The notes: generated from the sequence alone by a model not told the origin. Positions 1 to 9,025 are shown, numbered from the stretch's first letter. The stretch: DNA of 64,000 bases from Marinobacter sp. LQ44 (GCF_001447155.2 NZ_CP014754.1:310001-374000), one strand, 5' to 3'. A program made the numbers and translations.

Positions 1-654
1 TTCAGTGTACCCGGACCGGAAGAACCTCAATCCGGCATAAAACAACACCGGCGTGGTCAGGAGCCACTCAATAGCCATCCACCCCCGATGGGGTAAGACA
101 CTGACATACAAAGCCTCAAGAGCAGGGACCATCTTACCCATGGCAATCAGAACTACCGGGATAGTCAGCGCTGCAGCGAAAATCACTTTCCGGCGGAGGT
201 CGATGCCCTCCCTGTCCTGCTCTTCCGTTTCGCTACTGGCGTCCGGCTCCTGAGGTTCATACCCCGCATCGCGGATAGCCCGATGAATTCGCGGCACTGA
301 CAAGGTGTCAGGCAGGAACTCCACAAACGCTTTCTGGGTGGTCAGATTGACGCTGGCCTTAACCATACCGGGTTGCTTATTCAATGCCCGCTCAATCCGG
401 GATACGCAGGAGCCGCAGGTCATGCCGATGACCGGAATGTCGGCGGACTGTACCCGTGGCTGGTAACCCGCCTCCTTAATCGAGTCGATTAGCATGGCCG
501 GCGTGGCGGGCTGATCAAATTCCACGGTGGCTTTTCCGGTCGCCAGATTCACCTGGGCTTCCGCAACGCCGCGCTGACCCATGAGCGCCTTTTCAATCCG
601 CCCGACGCACGAAGCGCAAGACATTCCATCAACACGAGTCTCTATTCGTTGCAT
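1..654 (-). CDS. copA: Cu(I)-translocating P-type ATPase, N-terminal part (cut by window edge)
   Basis: Leftward reading frame open from an ATG at 654 to the window edge, giving 218 residues of the N-terminus. It has two heavy-metal-associated domains with CxxC motifs (GMSCASC near residue 10 and GMTCGSC near residue 80), then a short linker and the first hydrophobic segments. This arrangement is typical of inner-membrane P1B-1 ATPases that export Cu(I) from the cytoplasm. The catalytic DKTGT and CPC parts lie outside the window. It follows a MerR-type regulator on the same strand after a 70-bp gap, the usual cueR-copA arrangement. The family call is firm; copper specificity is inferred from the two CxxC domains and the neighbours. 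Confidence 0.9.
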   Translation of the reverse strand, partial: MQRIETRVDGMSCASCVGRIEKALMGQRGVAEAQVNLATGKATVEFDQPATPAMLIDSIKEAGYQPRVQSADIPVIGMTCGSCVSRIERALNKQPGMVKASVNLTTQKAFVEFLPDTLSVPRIHRAIRDAGYEPQEPDASSETEEQDREGIDLRRKVIFAAALTIPVVLIAMGKMVPALEALYVSVLPHRGWMAIEWLLTTPVLFYAGLRFFRSGYTE

Positions 655-724
655 ACCCGTTTGGCTCCTCAGCACGGCTAACTCTGTGCTTTTAAATCAG
701 TTCATCCGCAGGCGACTGGCAGCG

Positions 725-1126
725 TCACCCTTGCTGGGCTATGGCTTCGACAATCGGGCAGCCGTCCATTGGTCCTTCACCGGAACATTCCTCCAGGGTT
801 TCAGACAGGACGGCCTCGATGCGGGACAGGCTCTGAATCTGATGCCGGATTTTTTCCAGTTGCTTCCTTGCAATTCGCTTGGCCTCAGCACGATCGCCAT
901 TGGCGTCCTGAAGCATCAGGAGTTCACGAATCTCATCAAGGGTGAAACCCCATTGCTTGGCGTGAATGATGAACTGCAGCCTGGCGATCGCATCCTCGGG
1001 GTAACGACGATAATTCGATTGGGTTCGGGCAGGCTCTGGCATGAGATTTTCCCGCTCGTAAAAGCGAATGGCATGGCTGGCCACGCCGCTTTTTTCAGAG
1101 AGTTCGCCGATATTGAACGTTTTCAT
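725..1126 (-). CDS. cueR: MerR-family metal-responsive regulator, CueR-like
   Basis: A 133-residue protein with an N-terminal MerR winged helix (residues 1-70), a long dimerisation helix, and a C-terminal metal loop with Cys114 and Cys123 followed by CPIVEA. The position equivalent to Ser77 of CueR, where divalent-metal sensors such as ZntR carry a Cys, is Arg79. That lack of a third Cys favours a monovalent-ion (Cu/Ag) sensor. The loop has eight residues between its cysteines, one more than in CueR, so the metal is not certain. The gene sits upstream of the ATPase on the same strand and is preceded by a MerR-type promoter with a 19-bp spacer. Confidence 0.85.
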   Translation of the reverse strand: MKTFNIGELSEKSGVASHAIRFYERENLMPEPARTQSNYRRYPEDAIARLQFIIHAKQWGFTLDEIRELLMLQDANGDRAEAKRIARKQLEKIRHQIQSLSRIEAVLSETLEECSGEGPMDGCPIVEAIAQQG

Positions 1127-1158
1127 TCCTGCACCTCAAAACGAGTGGTCAATGACTT

Positions 1159-1195
1159 ATCCTAACCATAACCTTAAAGTAGACTTTAAGGTCAA
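1159..1195 (-). promoter_or_regulatory. MerR-type promoter and operator
   Basis: A perfect dyad with 9-bp arms CCTTAAAGT / ACTTTAAGG around two bases lies at 1172-1191. On the minus strand a -35 TTGACC (1195-1190) and a -10 TATGGT (1170-1165) flank it with a 19-bp spacer. That over-long spacer is the hallmark of promoters that MerR proteins untwist. It is placed to control the regulator and then the ATPase. The divergent Met-rich gene begins about 100 bp away and might share the site. Confidence 0.8.
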
Positions 1196-1297
1196 GGTAT
1201 TTTTCATGCATTGTCAGATCGGGGGCGATGCACCAAACTGGGCCAAGGTCCCCCGTTTTTTAAATCAAGTGGGGCAAAAATACGGAGACACACTGTA

Positions 1298-1519
1298 ATG
1301 AAGGTATTTGAGAGGCTATCTACGCTGGTTGTTGGACTTTTCCTGTCCCTTTTTGCATTCGCTGATGAGCCCGGGCGCATGGGAGAAGGCATGATGGGGG
1401 GCAACATGATGCAGGGCATGGGAGGTATGGGGCTATTCATGATGATTATCATGATTCTTTTGGTTGTGCTCCTGATACTCGCGATTCTGGCACTGATTAA
1501 ATATCTGAGGAATAAGTGA
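1298..1519 (+). CDS. Small Met-rich membrane protein
   Basis: A 73-residue protein with a signal-like hydrophobic start ending FAFA, a Met/Gly-rich stretch (repeated GMMGG and QGMGGMG style motifs, residues 25-47), a strong C-terminal membrane helix and a basic end. Methionine clusters of this kind bind Cu(I). I start it at the ATG at 1298, preceded by ggag, because the residues before it in the longer open frame look like untranslated leader. Its stop overlaps the start of the multicopper oxidase by one base, so the two are probably co-translated. I do not recognise a named family; a copper-binding role is inferred. Confidence 0.7.
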   Translation: MKVFERLSTLVVGLFLSLFAFADEPGRMGEGMMGGNMMQGMGGMGLFMMIIMILLVVLLILAILALIKYLRNK

Positions 1520-3078
1520 TGAACCGGAGTAAAAGTGTCCATCGGCGAACAGTCCTTCAGGCTGTGGCGGGCACCGGCGTCCTTCTCACGCTGTCGCCGG
1601 GACTTCTGCTTACCGGGTGTGATGGAGGGGTAAAAGCGGTTGAATCGGAAACGCTCGGCCTTGATTCAGACGAATACGATGTTGAACTGAATCTTCACGC
1701 CATGCCAGATTCGGTGCCCATACTTCCGGGCGCCCCCAGTGAAGTGTGGCGCTATAGGGCGGAATTGCTGAAAGGTCCAAAAAACACAGTCTCCGAAAAT
1801 CCGGACAGTTACCTCGGCCCAACGATCCGGCTACGCCACGGCCAAACCGTCAAAATCCATATTCACAATGAGCTGCCAGAGGACACCACCGTCCACTGGC
1901 ACGGGCTTCACGTGCCGTCCGACGTAGACGGACAGCCAAGACTACCGATCCGCCCAGGCGAGACAATGACTGTTGGCTTCGAGGTATTGGACCGGGCCGG
2001 ACTGTTCTGGTACCACTCTCATGCCCACGGCAAGCAAGGTGGTCGCGTAGGATTCCAAAGTTACGCAGGGTTGGCCGGACTCCTGATCGTTGAAGACGAG
2101 GAAGAAGCGGACCTCAAATTGCCGTCGGGCGATAACGAGCTGTTACTGGTGCTTCAGGACCGCACCTTTGCTGGTAACAATGAACTGGTTTACATGGGCC
2201 GTGGCATGGGGTCCATGATGGACCGTATGCACGGTTTTCTGGGGGATAGAGTGCTGGCTAACGGGGCGCCTCCAACCACCCGCAAGGTTGCCACCCGCCC
2301 ATACAGAATTCGAGTCCTCAATGGCTCTAACGCTCGCATCTACAAACTGGCCTGGAGCGACGGGCGACCTGTCACCGTTATCGGTGCAGATGGCGGCCTT
2401 CTTCAGGAACCGGAAGACAGGCCTTACGCCGTGCTGGCTCCGGCTCAGCGGCTTGATATCTGGGTCGACCTTTCCGAGTCCCAGCCAGGTGATACGCTGG
2501 AGCTTATCAGTGACCGTTTCCAGGCAGGCATGATGGGCGGAATGGGAATGATGGGCAGCAACGCCCTGCCCCTCGGCAGCCGATTTCCCCTGGCCAGGCT
2601 GGAGGTGTCCAAGTCAGTAGAGGCCAGCGAACCTTTACCGGCACAGCTAGGTGTGCAGCGGCAAAAAATACCGGTAAACAGCAATACGCGAATCCGGTCG
2701 TTCGAGTTAAGCCCGGTTATGATGCGGGGATTTGCCATGAATGGCCGGCGGTTTGACGGAACGAATGTTGCGGATGATGAAAAAGTCCGCCTTGGTGACA
2801 CGGAAATCTGGGAATTCCACAACAACACACCGATGCCTCACCCGATGCATATTCATGGCTTGCAGTTCAACGTTGTAGGGCGACGAGGCGGCAGTTCGGA
2901 TAGTTTACAGCAGGGCCTGGTAGACAGTGGCTGGCACGACACGGTTCTGGTTATGCCTCGTGAAACGGTTCAGCTGGCGATGAAATTCGAGCGCTTTGAC
3001 GGCCTTTACATCTACCACTGTCATAACATGGAACATGAAGACGCAGGAATGATGCGCTATTTTCAGGTGCGAGGCTGA
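1519..3078 (+). CDS. Multicopper oxidase (CueO/PcoA type)
   Basis: About 519 residues, in the cupredoxin oxidase family that oxidises Cu(I) in the periplasm. The N-terminus has paired arginines and a hydrophobic segment ending LLTGC, so it looks both Tat-like and lipobox-like. All four copper-ligand motifs are present: HWHG, WYHSHAHG, HPMHIHG and YHCHNMEHEDAGM. Met-rich loops (around MGRGMGSMMDRM and GMMGGMGMMG) lie between domains 2 and 3, as in CueO. The first possible start is a GTG at 1516, but the ATG at 1519 overlaps the upstream stop by one base and is preferred. It is unlike the larger CopA at 49364. Confidence 0.9.
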   Translation: MNRSKSVHRRTVLQAVAGTGVLLTLSPGLLLTGCDGGVKAVESETLGLDSDEYDVELNLHAMPDSVPILPGAPSEVWRYRAELLKGPKNTVSENPDSYLGPTIRLRHGQTVKIHIHNELPEDTTVHWHGLHVPSDVDGQPRLPIRPGETMTVGFEVLDRAGLFWYHSHAHGKQGGRVGFQSYAGLAGLLIVEDEEEADLKLPSGDNELLLVLQDRTFAGNNELVYMGRGMGSMMDRMHGFLGDRVLANGAPPTTRKVATRPYRIRVLNGSNARIYKLAWSDGRPVTVIGADGGLLQEPEDRPYAVLAPAQRLDIWVDLSESQPGDTLELISDRFQAGMMGGMGMMGSNALPLGSRFPLARLEVSKSVEASEPLPAQLGVQRQKIPVNSNTRIRSFELSPVMMRGFAMNGRRFDGTNVADDEKVRLGDTEIWEFHNNTPMPHPMHIHGLQFNVVGRRGGSSDSLQQGLVDSGWHDTVLVMPRETVQLAMKFERFDGLYIYHCHNMEHEDAGMMRYFQVRG

Positions 3079-3112
3079 ACGCGACGACATCCCTCTTAGC
3101 GCACATTCACTG

Positions 3113-3475
3113 TCAGAATGCTCTCGTCGAGTGTGAAGCATCCGAGACCTTGGGCTGAGGAGCCATCGACTGGACATCACCAGCCTCGCTCGTCTGATCA
3201 ACTGCGGCCACTGAGCCTTTCTTGTCCTTACATTTCATCATGCAGAATCCAAGACCACACATGATCAGACAGGGTAGAAGGCTGATCAGTATTGGAGCAA
3301 TCCCGAATAACACCAGTTGCTCCCATCCGAAAGTGAGTCCGGCGATGACCCCGATGGCTCCAAACAACCACCAACGCCACGGCCCTGTCAGCAAGCCCAC
3401 CATTCCTCCTCGGCCTTGATCGGAATTCATCTTTCCCTTGTCTCCGTTACTCGTCTTCTTGTCACAACAATTCAT
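3113..3475 (-). CDS. Small Cys-rich membrane protein of copper islands
   Basis: A 120-residue protein starting MNCCDKK, with a hydrophilic N-terminus, two hydrophobic segments (residues about 37-80) and Cys pairs near the membrane exit (LLPCLIMCGLGFCMMKCKDKK). The open frame extends further upstream, but the ATG at 3475 has a purine-rich ribosome site 4 bases before it and begins the recognisable protein. It converges with the multicopper oxidase, 35 bp away. The Cys and Met content suggests metal handling; I cannot name a family with certainty. Confidence 0.6.
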   Translation of the reverse strand: MNCCDKKTSNGDKGKMNSDQGRGGMVGLLTGPWRWWLFGAIGVIAGLTFGWEQLVLFGIAPILISLLPCLIMCGLGFCMMKCKDKKGSVAAVDQTSEAGDVQSMAPQPKVSDASHSTRAF

Positions 3476-3738
3476 CTTGCCTCTCACTCTTACTGGGGTT
3501 AGCCCGACCATCGCTGACGCGTTAGATAGCTCTGCTATTGAGCATTTCGAACGAACATAACGTTGAAGCAAGGTTTAAGATCAAGGGTTTTATCAGAGTG
3601 GCCAGAGGGAGTTCATCCTGGGCCTTCGGGAATTGACGGGTTGTGTTACTGAAATAAAAAAATGCTAGGATTATTGGAACAGATAGAGGGGTTGTCTGTC
3701 ACACCCCGTATCCCCACAGCTTGGTGCTTGAAATCAGG

Positions 3739-4128
3739 ATGTCCGCAAAGAACCGCCCAATCATCTCCGTTTTGCTATCACTACTTCTGGTGATCAGCGG
3801 GCCGGTGTTGGCTATGTCAAAAGTGGCGGACAGCCAGGCGAAAGCTTCAATGCTGGATTGCGGGTCCATGTCCATGATGATGGCCCAGTCTGATAGCGCC
3901 AACGCCTCAACAGAGACTGGAACTGATTGTGTCTCAGCCCCTGACATGGCCTGCCCGAGTACCAGTGGGCTGATCAAATGCAGTGTTAGCGTGAGTTTTG
4001 CCCTCTTACCGGGGAACTCCATCGATTTTACCGATACCGGCTCCCACCCGGTATTGACCGCGCGAGCAACCCTTTACCAGGATCCGTTCCTGGCCTCTAT
4101 CACACCCCCTCCAGAACAGCACTCCTGA
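3739..4128 (+). CDS. Secreted Met/Cys-containing protein of the copper operon
   Basis: A 129-residue protein with a clear signal peptide (KNRPIISVLLSLLLVISGPVLA) and a small mature region carrying MLDCGSMSMMMAQ, two more Cys and a hydrophobic stretch. The in-frame TTG at 3721 is less likely than the ATG at 3739. It resembles small periplasmic proteins found at the head of copper operons, but I do not recognise a named family. An internally deleted relative lies at 44280-44485, which supports this being a real gene. It heads the rightward run that continues to about 8.2 kb. Confidence 0.6.
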   Translation: MSAKNRPIISVLLSLLLVISGPVLAMSKVADSQAKASMLDCGSMSMMMAQSDSANASTETGTDCVSAPDMACPSTSGLIKCSVSVSFALLPGNSIDFTDTGSHPVLTARATLYQDPFLASITPPPEQHS

Positions 4129-4238
4129 GTTTTAACCCGGGTTTTGCCCATCGCGGCACGCCCATTAACGTTAATTCTTGAATCGAAGTCCCGTGCCTTG
4201 AATCCAATAATCACGGGCTTTTAACCGGAGTGAATCCT

Positions 4239-4505
4239 ATGCGTAATTCAACCATCAAAGTCACGGTTCTAGCGGCAGTCCTGGCAGGCAGCGCTGCTAC
4301 CCTGTCAGCTTTTGCCCATGAAAGCGAAGACCAGGGAATGATGTCCTCAGAAGGCATGCACGGAATGGGCGGCATGATGCAGATGATGAACATGATGTCC
4401 GAAATGGATCCCGAAGACCGGAAGGCCATGACCGAAGCCTGCATGAGCATGATGCAGAGCCATGGTGATCAGCCGATGGACGGCGACAAGGAAGACGCCA
4501 ACTGA
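4239..4505 (+). CDS. Met-rich periplasmic protein
   Basis: An 88-residue protein with a signal peptide ending SAFA-HE and a mature part dense in Met, Asp and Glu (GMHGMGGMMQMMNMMSEMDP, then DRKAMTEACMSMMQ). The ATG at 4239 has ggag 8 bases upstream. The composition suggests low-affinity copper buffering in the periplasm; that function is inference. A second, decayed copy of the same protein is at 43990-44171 on the other strand. Confidence 0.7.
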   Translation: MRNSTIKVTVLAAVLAGSAATLSAFAHESEDQGMMSSEGMHGMGGMMQMMNMMSEMDPEDRKAMTEACMSMMQSHGDQPMDGDKEDAN

Positions 4506-4615
4506 CATTTTCGGCAAACAGTCTGAACTGACATCAAATGCCCGGGGAAAACCAAAGTGCCCCGGGCACTTCATTGCAATCTACTACCCTTTGCCTATTG
4601 ATACTGAGGACTACC

Positions 4616-5128
4616 ATGAACATGAAAAAACTTGCCCTGTCGGTCGGCCTGTCCGGCATCGTTCTTGCTGCTGGCGCAACCACGCTGGCGATCCAAGCCA
4701 ATGAGTCGTCGCAGCCAGCGACTGCCCAAACCTCCAACAGCAGTGCCGGAACGGCCATCACGGTCTACAAGAGCCCCAATTGTGGCTGTTGCCAGTCCTG
4801 GGCTGAACACCTCGAAGCCAATGGCTTTGAGACCACGATTGTAGAAACCGACGACCTTAATGCCATCAAGCAGCAGCACGATGTGCCGCGCGACATGGCG
4901 TCCTGCCACACCGCGTTAATTGGTGACTTGGTGATTGAGGGACATGTGCCGGCCAATGACATCGTCGCCTACCTTGAGGACCCGCAGTTCAACACGATTG
5001 GTCTATCAGTGCCTGGCATGCCCCATGGTACCCCCGGCATGGAAACAGGCCGAAAGGACGACTACCAAGTCATCGCCTTCAACGCCAATGGCCAGCAACG
5101 GGTTTTCCGTGAGCACAAGGATTACTGA
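4616..5128 (+). CDS. DUF411 family metal-binding protein
   Basis: A 170-residue exported protein: signal segment (residues 1-29), a low-complexity Ser/Thr/Ala linker, then the DUF411 domain beginning TVYKSPNCGCCQSW (Cys56, Cys58, Cys59) and a later conserved Cys in MASCHTA. DUF411 proteins are common in copper and mercury resistance islands and are thought to bind copper in the periplasm. The start is set by MNMKK, with gagg just upstream; the open frame extends earlier but is not protein-like there. It lies in the rightward operon, 10 bp before the beta-propeller gene. Confidence 0.85.
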   Translation: MNMKKLALSVGLSGIVLAAGATTLAIQANESSQPATAQTSNSSAGTAITVYKSPNCGCCQSWAEHLEANGFETTIVETDDLNAIKQQHDVPRDMASCHTALIGDLVIEGHVPANDIVAYLEDPQFNTIGLSVPGMPHGTPGMETGRKDDYQVIAFNANGQQRVFREHKDY

Positions 5129-5138
5129 GGTCCGTCCT

Positions 5139-5993
5139 ATGAAAGCCATTTTTTACCATCTGAGTTCTGGCGCCTCCGGCCTTTTCCTGTTGGCGTTGGC
5201 GGTCTTCATGCCCGCCCTGGTTCAAGCCCAGCCTGCGAGTGATGGCCAATCAGTGAAGGCGTTGACCACCAACGCCTCGGGAGCTCTGGTGGTGCTTCGC
5301 GGCAGTGGTCTGTTTGCCCTTGAAGGGCAGACTGCCGTCGAGATGCCGCTACCACCGTCTGATTCTGGCAGTCAGCCTAACACTCTGGCCAAGGGTGCAG
5401 ACTCAAGCCTGTACCTGGCAGGGCCTGGCCTTGGCATCTGGCGCTACGACAATGCCAACGAGAGCTGGCAGCCCCTGAACGACACCCTGCCCGATCTCGG
5501 GATCACAGCGATCGCGGCACACGCCACACAACCGGATACGCTCTACGCCTATCTCGGTGACGATGGCATGTTCCGTTCCAGGGACGGCGGTGAGGGCTGG
5601 GTAAAAGTTGACAGTGGCCCCCGAGAGCCGGTGCAGGCGTTCCTGCACTCGGATATGCCGGGCAGCATGGAGAGTGGCTGGCTTTTCGCTGGTACCACCC
5701 GCGGTGTTTCACGTTCCATGGACTGTTTCTGCTTCTGGGGCGATGCCGGCGAGTTGCGGGGCACTGTTGCCGCCATTGATTACGATCCGTCGGCCCCGGA
5801 AAACGTCTATGCCGTGACCGAGGGTCGACTTCACCATAGTTCCGACGGCGGCGAAACCTGGGCCAACCTTGAATCAACCCAGGCGGTGACCGCGCTGACA
5901 TTCTCACCTACGGAAGGTCTCGTGGTAGGTACCGAAAACGGTGATCTGCTGACGCGGGACGCCTCTGGCGAATGGGTGCCTCTTTATGAATAA
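5139..5993 (+). CDS. Exported BNR/sortilin-like beta-propeller protein
   Basis: 284 residues with a signal peptide ending VQAQ and repeated beta-propeller elements, including Asp-box style motifs (SRDGGEGW near residue 145 and SSDGGETW near residue 233). A CFCFWGD segment in the middle adds a Cys pair. Such proteins are often labelled sialidase-like, but I see no sialidase active site, so a binding or scaffold role is more likely. The start at 5139 has tgagg 8 bases before it. The 3' end overlaps the cytochrome gene by 8 bases. Confidence 0.75.
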   Translation: MKAIFYHLSSGASGLFLLALAVFMPALVQAQPASDGQSVKALTTNASGALVVLRGSGLFALEGQTAVEMPLPPSDSGSQPNTLAKGADSSLYLAGPGLGIWRYDNANESWQPLNDTLPDLGITAIAAHATQPDTLYAYLGDDGMFRSRDGGEGWVKVDSGPREPVQAFLHSDMPGSMESGWLFAGTTRGVSRSMDCFCFWGDAGELRGTVAAIDYDPSAPENVYAVTEGRLHHSSDGGETWANLESTQAVTALTFSPTEGLVVGTENGDLLTRDASGEWVPLYE

Positions 5994-6441
5994 ATGGTCA
6001 TTCCCGCTGGTCTTGCTCGTTGCCCCCGCCATTGTGATGGCGGGGGGCGCACCAACGAACAGTGACAGCGTGCCGGCCGAAGTGGCCGAGGGCCGTCAGA
6101 TTTATGAGCAGTACTGCGCCGCCTGCCACGGACGGCAGGGCGAGGGCACTGCCGACTGGAACAAGCCGGATGAGAAAGGCGAAATGCCGCCACCACCTCA
6201 CGATGAGACAGGCCACACCTGGCGTCACAGCGACTCCATGTTAGTTAGGATGATCGCAGAGGGGTGGCGGCACCCCTTCAACAAAACGGACCGACTGACC
6301 ATGCCGGCGTTCAAGGACATTCTCACCGACCAGGAAATTCGATCGGTGATCGAGTATCTGAAAACTCTATGGACGGAGGACCAGCGTCGCTACCAACAGA
6401 ACGAGAGTCCGGACTCTAATCAGGCTGCAAGTCCTTCCTGA
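5986..6441 (+). CDS. Periplasmic class I cytochrome c
   Basis: 151 residues: a signal peptide ending VMAGG, one haem site CAACH (Cys44, Cys47, His48) and a likely Met axial ligand in LTMPAFKD near residue 105, followed by the usual C-terminal helix (IRSVIEYLKTLW). It is a single-haem electron carrier in the periplasm. In this operon it could accept electrons from copper or thiol oxidation, which is inference. Translation is probably coupled to the preceding gene through the 8-base overlap. Confidence 0.85.
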   Translation: MNKWSFPLVLLVAPAIVMAGGAPTNSDSVPAEVAEGRQIYEQYCAACHGRQGEGTADWNKPDEKGEMPPPPHDETGHTWRHSDSMLVRMIAEGWRHPFNKTDRLTMPAFKDILTDQEIRSVIEYLKTLWTEDQRRYQQNESPDSNQAASPS

Positions 6442-6492
6442 TTCCTCAAGCATGACAGACAGCACTCACGTCAGATCTCGGGTAACTCAAGG

Positions 6493-6969
6493 ATGTCATT
6501 GAAACAGCACTTCAAGCAGTGGTCATGGTTATTCGGTATCGCCGGTTTCGGTGCGGTAGTTGCGGCAATTTTTGTGTTGCCGCAGTACTTGAAGCCAGAT
6601 CTGGATACCGGCATCACTTATTATCCCACCGAAGGATGCGCGCCTTTTGACGGTCAGTGCATCGGGCAAAAGGGCAATCAAACCATCACCGTGGATCTGC
6701 GTGACGAGGTCATCGAATCGATGACAGAAATCCCCATTCGTGTGCGCCTAGACAACATGACGGGCGATTCCCTGATCGTGGATTTTGAAGGGCTTGAGAT
6801 GTACATGGGCGTGATCCGCACCCAACTGGTTCCAAACGCCCAGGGTGTTTACCAGGGAACCATTACCCTGCCGGAGTGCGGTACTGGCAAGATGCTATGG
6901 CGGGCGCGTGCCATCATCGATAACGGCACGTCCAGGGAAGGCATCAAATTCGATTTTTGGGCAATTTGA
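6493..6969 (+). CDS. Membrane-anchored periplasmic protein of unknown function
   Basis: 158 residues with one N-terminal membrane helix (about residues 12-30) and a beta-rich periplasmic domain. Four Cys occur as GCAPFDGQC and later PECGTG. I do not recognise the family. It is immediately followed by the CcdA-like gene, suggesting a thiol-redox or cytochrome-maturation partner, perhaps a CcdA substrate. The last 25 or so codons are duplicated at about 43734-43855, again next to a ccdA copy, so the two genes have travelled together. Confidence 0.6.
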   Translation: MSLKQHFKQWSWLFGIAGFGAVVAAIFVLPQYLKPDLDTGITYYPTEGCAPFDGQCIGQKGNQTITVDLRDEVIESMTEIPIRVRLDNMTGDSLIVDFEGLEMYMGVIRTQLVPNAQGVYQGTITLPECGTGKMLWRARAIIDNGTSREGIKFDFWAI

Positions 6970-6995
6970 CGGAATCACCTAACTTGGGGGTCTAA

Positions 6996-7718
6996 ATGCC
7001 TGATCTTGCAACCTGGGGCATCATGGCCGCCTTTATGGGCGGCCTGGTGTCCTTCTTTTCCCCGTGTACGCTGCCCCTGGTCCCTGGTTACCTGTCTGTG
7101 GTAACCGGCGGGGCGATCAATGACAGCGCCAATCGCCTGAAGGCGTTCTGGCTGAGCCTTTGCTTTGTGTTGGGTTTCAGTCTGGTGTTCGTGGCCCTCG
7201 GCGCGAGTGCGAGTCTGGTGGGTCAGTGGCTCATGGGCTACCGGCAGCAGGCCAACCTGGTTGCCGGCGTGCTCATTGTGCTGATGGGACTGTTCATGAT
7301 GGGCTGGTGGAGTATGCCGGCCCTGCAACGGGACTGGCGCCTTGGGCAGGCCCTGGAAGGGGGGCGCCCGACGGCATCCTTCCTGCTGGGTGTGGCGTTT
7401 GCCATCGGCTGGACACCCTGCATAGGACCAATCCTGGGGGCCATACTGGCGCTCAGTTCTACTCACGCCAATGCCGAAGCCGGCATGTTGTACCTGGCGG
7501 TCTATTCACTGGGGCTGGCTGTGCCATTTCTGGTCACCGCCCTGTCGATCGAGCATTTCCGTAAGCGCGTGCGCTGGTTGAGCCGCTGGAGCCGTCACCT
7601 GCGGGTGCTCGCGGGTGTGGTGCTGGTTATCATGGGCGTGATGGTGATTACCGGTCAGATGACACGCTTTGCGTCCTGGATGTTATCGGCATTTCCCATG
7701 CTCGGAGAGCTAGGCTGA
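6996..7718 (+). CDS. ccdA: CcdA/DsbD-family thiol-disulfide transport protein
   Basis: 240 residues with about six membrane helices and the two family cysteines in SPCTLPLVPGYLS (near residue 24) and GWTPCIGPILG (near residue 139). CcdA moves reducing equivalents from cytoplasmic thioredoxin to periplasmic thiol proteins, for haem attachment or for keeping copper-binding thiols reduced. A very similar paralogue of equal length is at 43006-43728. Standing behind a cytochrome and Cys-containing exported proteins, it probably keeps them reduced under copper stress. Confidence 0.88.
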   Translation: MPDLATWGIMAAFMGGLVSFFSPCTLPLVPGYLSVVTGGAINDSANRLKAFWLSLCFVLGFSLVFVALGASASLVGQWLMGYRQQANLVAGVLIVLMGLFMMGWWSMPALQRDWRLGQALEGGRPTASFLLGVAFAIGWTPCIGPILGAILALSSTHANAEAGMLYLAVYSLGLAVPFLVTALSIEHFRKRVRWLSRWSRHLRVLAGVVLVIMGVMVITGQMTRFASWMLSAFPMLGELG

Positions 7719-7729
7719 ATGGAGATATG

Positions 7730-8206
7730 ATGACTCGCGCGAAGGCACTGTGCCCTGGCTGGATTCTGGTCCTGATGTTCTGGTCCGTCAGTTTCTTTTT
7801 GCACTTCTTCTGGGAGATGATCCAGGTACCCTTTTTTGAAGGCATGACGGAAGCGCCTCACGGTGCTGTCATCTGGTTATGCACTCGGGCCGCCGTCGGC
7901 GATGCCAATATCGCGCTTTTTGCCTATGGGGTTGCAGCATTGGCGGTACGAAATCTGTTCTGGATACAAGGGCCCTGGCGGAGCCTCGCCCTGGGGAGTT
8001 TTCTGGCTGCGGGGTTGTTGGTCACCGTGCTGTTTGAAGCCTGGGCTACCGGTGCCGGCGAACGCTGGCAATACAGCGAATCAATGCCTGTATTGCCACT
8101 GCTTGGCACCGGGGTTACTCCGATATTACAGTGGGTATTGATTCCCCTGGTTTCGTTTTATTCCACGCGCTGGATGTACAGAGGATGGCTCAAAAAGGAA
8201 CAATAA
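7730..8206 (+). CDS. Integral membrane protein of unknown function
   Basis: About 158 residues with four predicted membrane helices and conserved-looking aromatic and acidic positions (HFFWEMIQVPFF, FEAWATG). There are two adjacent ATGs (7727 and 7730); the second is better spaced from ggag at 7721-7724. It sits 12 bp after the CcdA gene and is likely its last co-transcribed partner. It converges on the Lgt gene. I do not recognise the family. Confidence 0.6.
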   Translation: MTRAKALCPGWILVLMFWSVSFFLHFFWEMIQVPFFEGMTEAPHGAVIWLCTRAAVGDANIALFAYGVAALAVRNLFWIQGPWRSLALGSFLAAGLLVTVLFEAWATGAGERWQYSESMPVLPLLGTGVTPILQWVLIPLVSFYSTRWMYRGWLKKEQ

Positions 8207-8224
8207 CCTGCCTACAGGTTTCCT

Positions 8225-9025
8225 TCAGCTTTCCGCCATCGCTGTACAAACAACAGGCTGACGCCTGGACCAGCCAATCAAGCCGATGCCCGCTATGATC
8301 ATTGGTAATGTCAGCAGCTGCCCCATGGTCATCCAACCAAAGGCCACAAATCCCAGCTGCGGGTCCGGAAGGCGGACAAACTCGACGGAGAAACGGAACG
8401 CGCCGTAGAGCAACAGAAATAAACCGGACGCAGCGCCATTTCGCCGGGGGTTACTGGTAAACCACCACAGCACCACAAACAAAACGACACCTTCCAGCGC
8501 CAACTGATACAAAGAAGACGGGTGCCGGGGTTCTGGCCCCATATGAGGAAAGGCCATGGCCCACGGCACCTCGCTGACTCTGCCCGGCAGTTCGTGGTTT
8601 ATGAAATTACCCAGGCGCCCGGCACCCAGACCGATCGGAACCAGCGGCGCGATGAAGTCGGTAAGCCGAAGAAAACCCAGGCTGTACTTGCGCGCAAAGA
8701 CAACAACGGCAACCAGCACCCCGGCAAAGCCACCATGAAAACTCATGCCGCCCTCCCAGATTCTGAACAGCCAGAGTGGGTTGGCCAACAACTTGTCGAA
8801 ATCATAGAACAGCACGTAACCGAGCCGCCCGCCAAGTATTACGCCAACTGCACAGTAGAAAACCAGCGTTTCGATGGCGTCGTAACTCAACCCCAAGCGG
8901 TGAGCCCTTCGGCGCCCAAGCCACCAAGCTGCCAGAAAACCAACAAGATACATCAGGCCGTACCAATGAACTTGCAATGGCCCCAGAGAAATTGCCACGG
9001 GATTAATGTTTGGGTATGAAAGCAT
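8225..9025 (-). CDS. lgt: Prolipoprotein diacylglyceryl transferase
   Basis: 266 residues with seven membrane helices and the Lgt signature [16 protein letters not shown] (about residues 132-147), plus conserved FHGG and [12 protein letters not shown] segments. The enzyme transfers diacylglycerol from phosphatidylglycerol to the Cys of lipoprotein precursors at the inner membrane. Its presence in an accessory copper region suggests an extra copy beside the essential housekeeping lgt. Copper displaces or stresses lipoprotein maturation, so a resistant second enzyme is plausible, but that is inference. Confidence 0.93.
   Translation of the reverse strand: MLSYPNINPVAISLGPLQVHWYGLMYLVGFLAAWWLGRRRAHRLGLSYDAIETLVFYCAVGVILGGRLGYVLFYDFDKLLANPLWLFRIWEGGMSFHGGFAGVLVAVVVFARKYSLGFLRLTDFIAPLVPIGLGAGRLGNFINHELPGRVSEVPWAMAFPHMGPEPRHPSSLYQLALEGVVLFVVLWWFTSNPRRNGAASGLFLLLYGAFRFSVEFVRLPDPQLGFVAFGWMTMGQLLTLPMIIAGIGLIGWSRRQPVVCTAMAES

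Noticed and set aside
581..1165. A 194-codon rightward frame over the MerR gene
   Set aside because: It is the complement of a well-recognised MerR-family gene and has no protein-like features.
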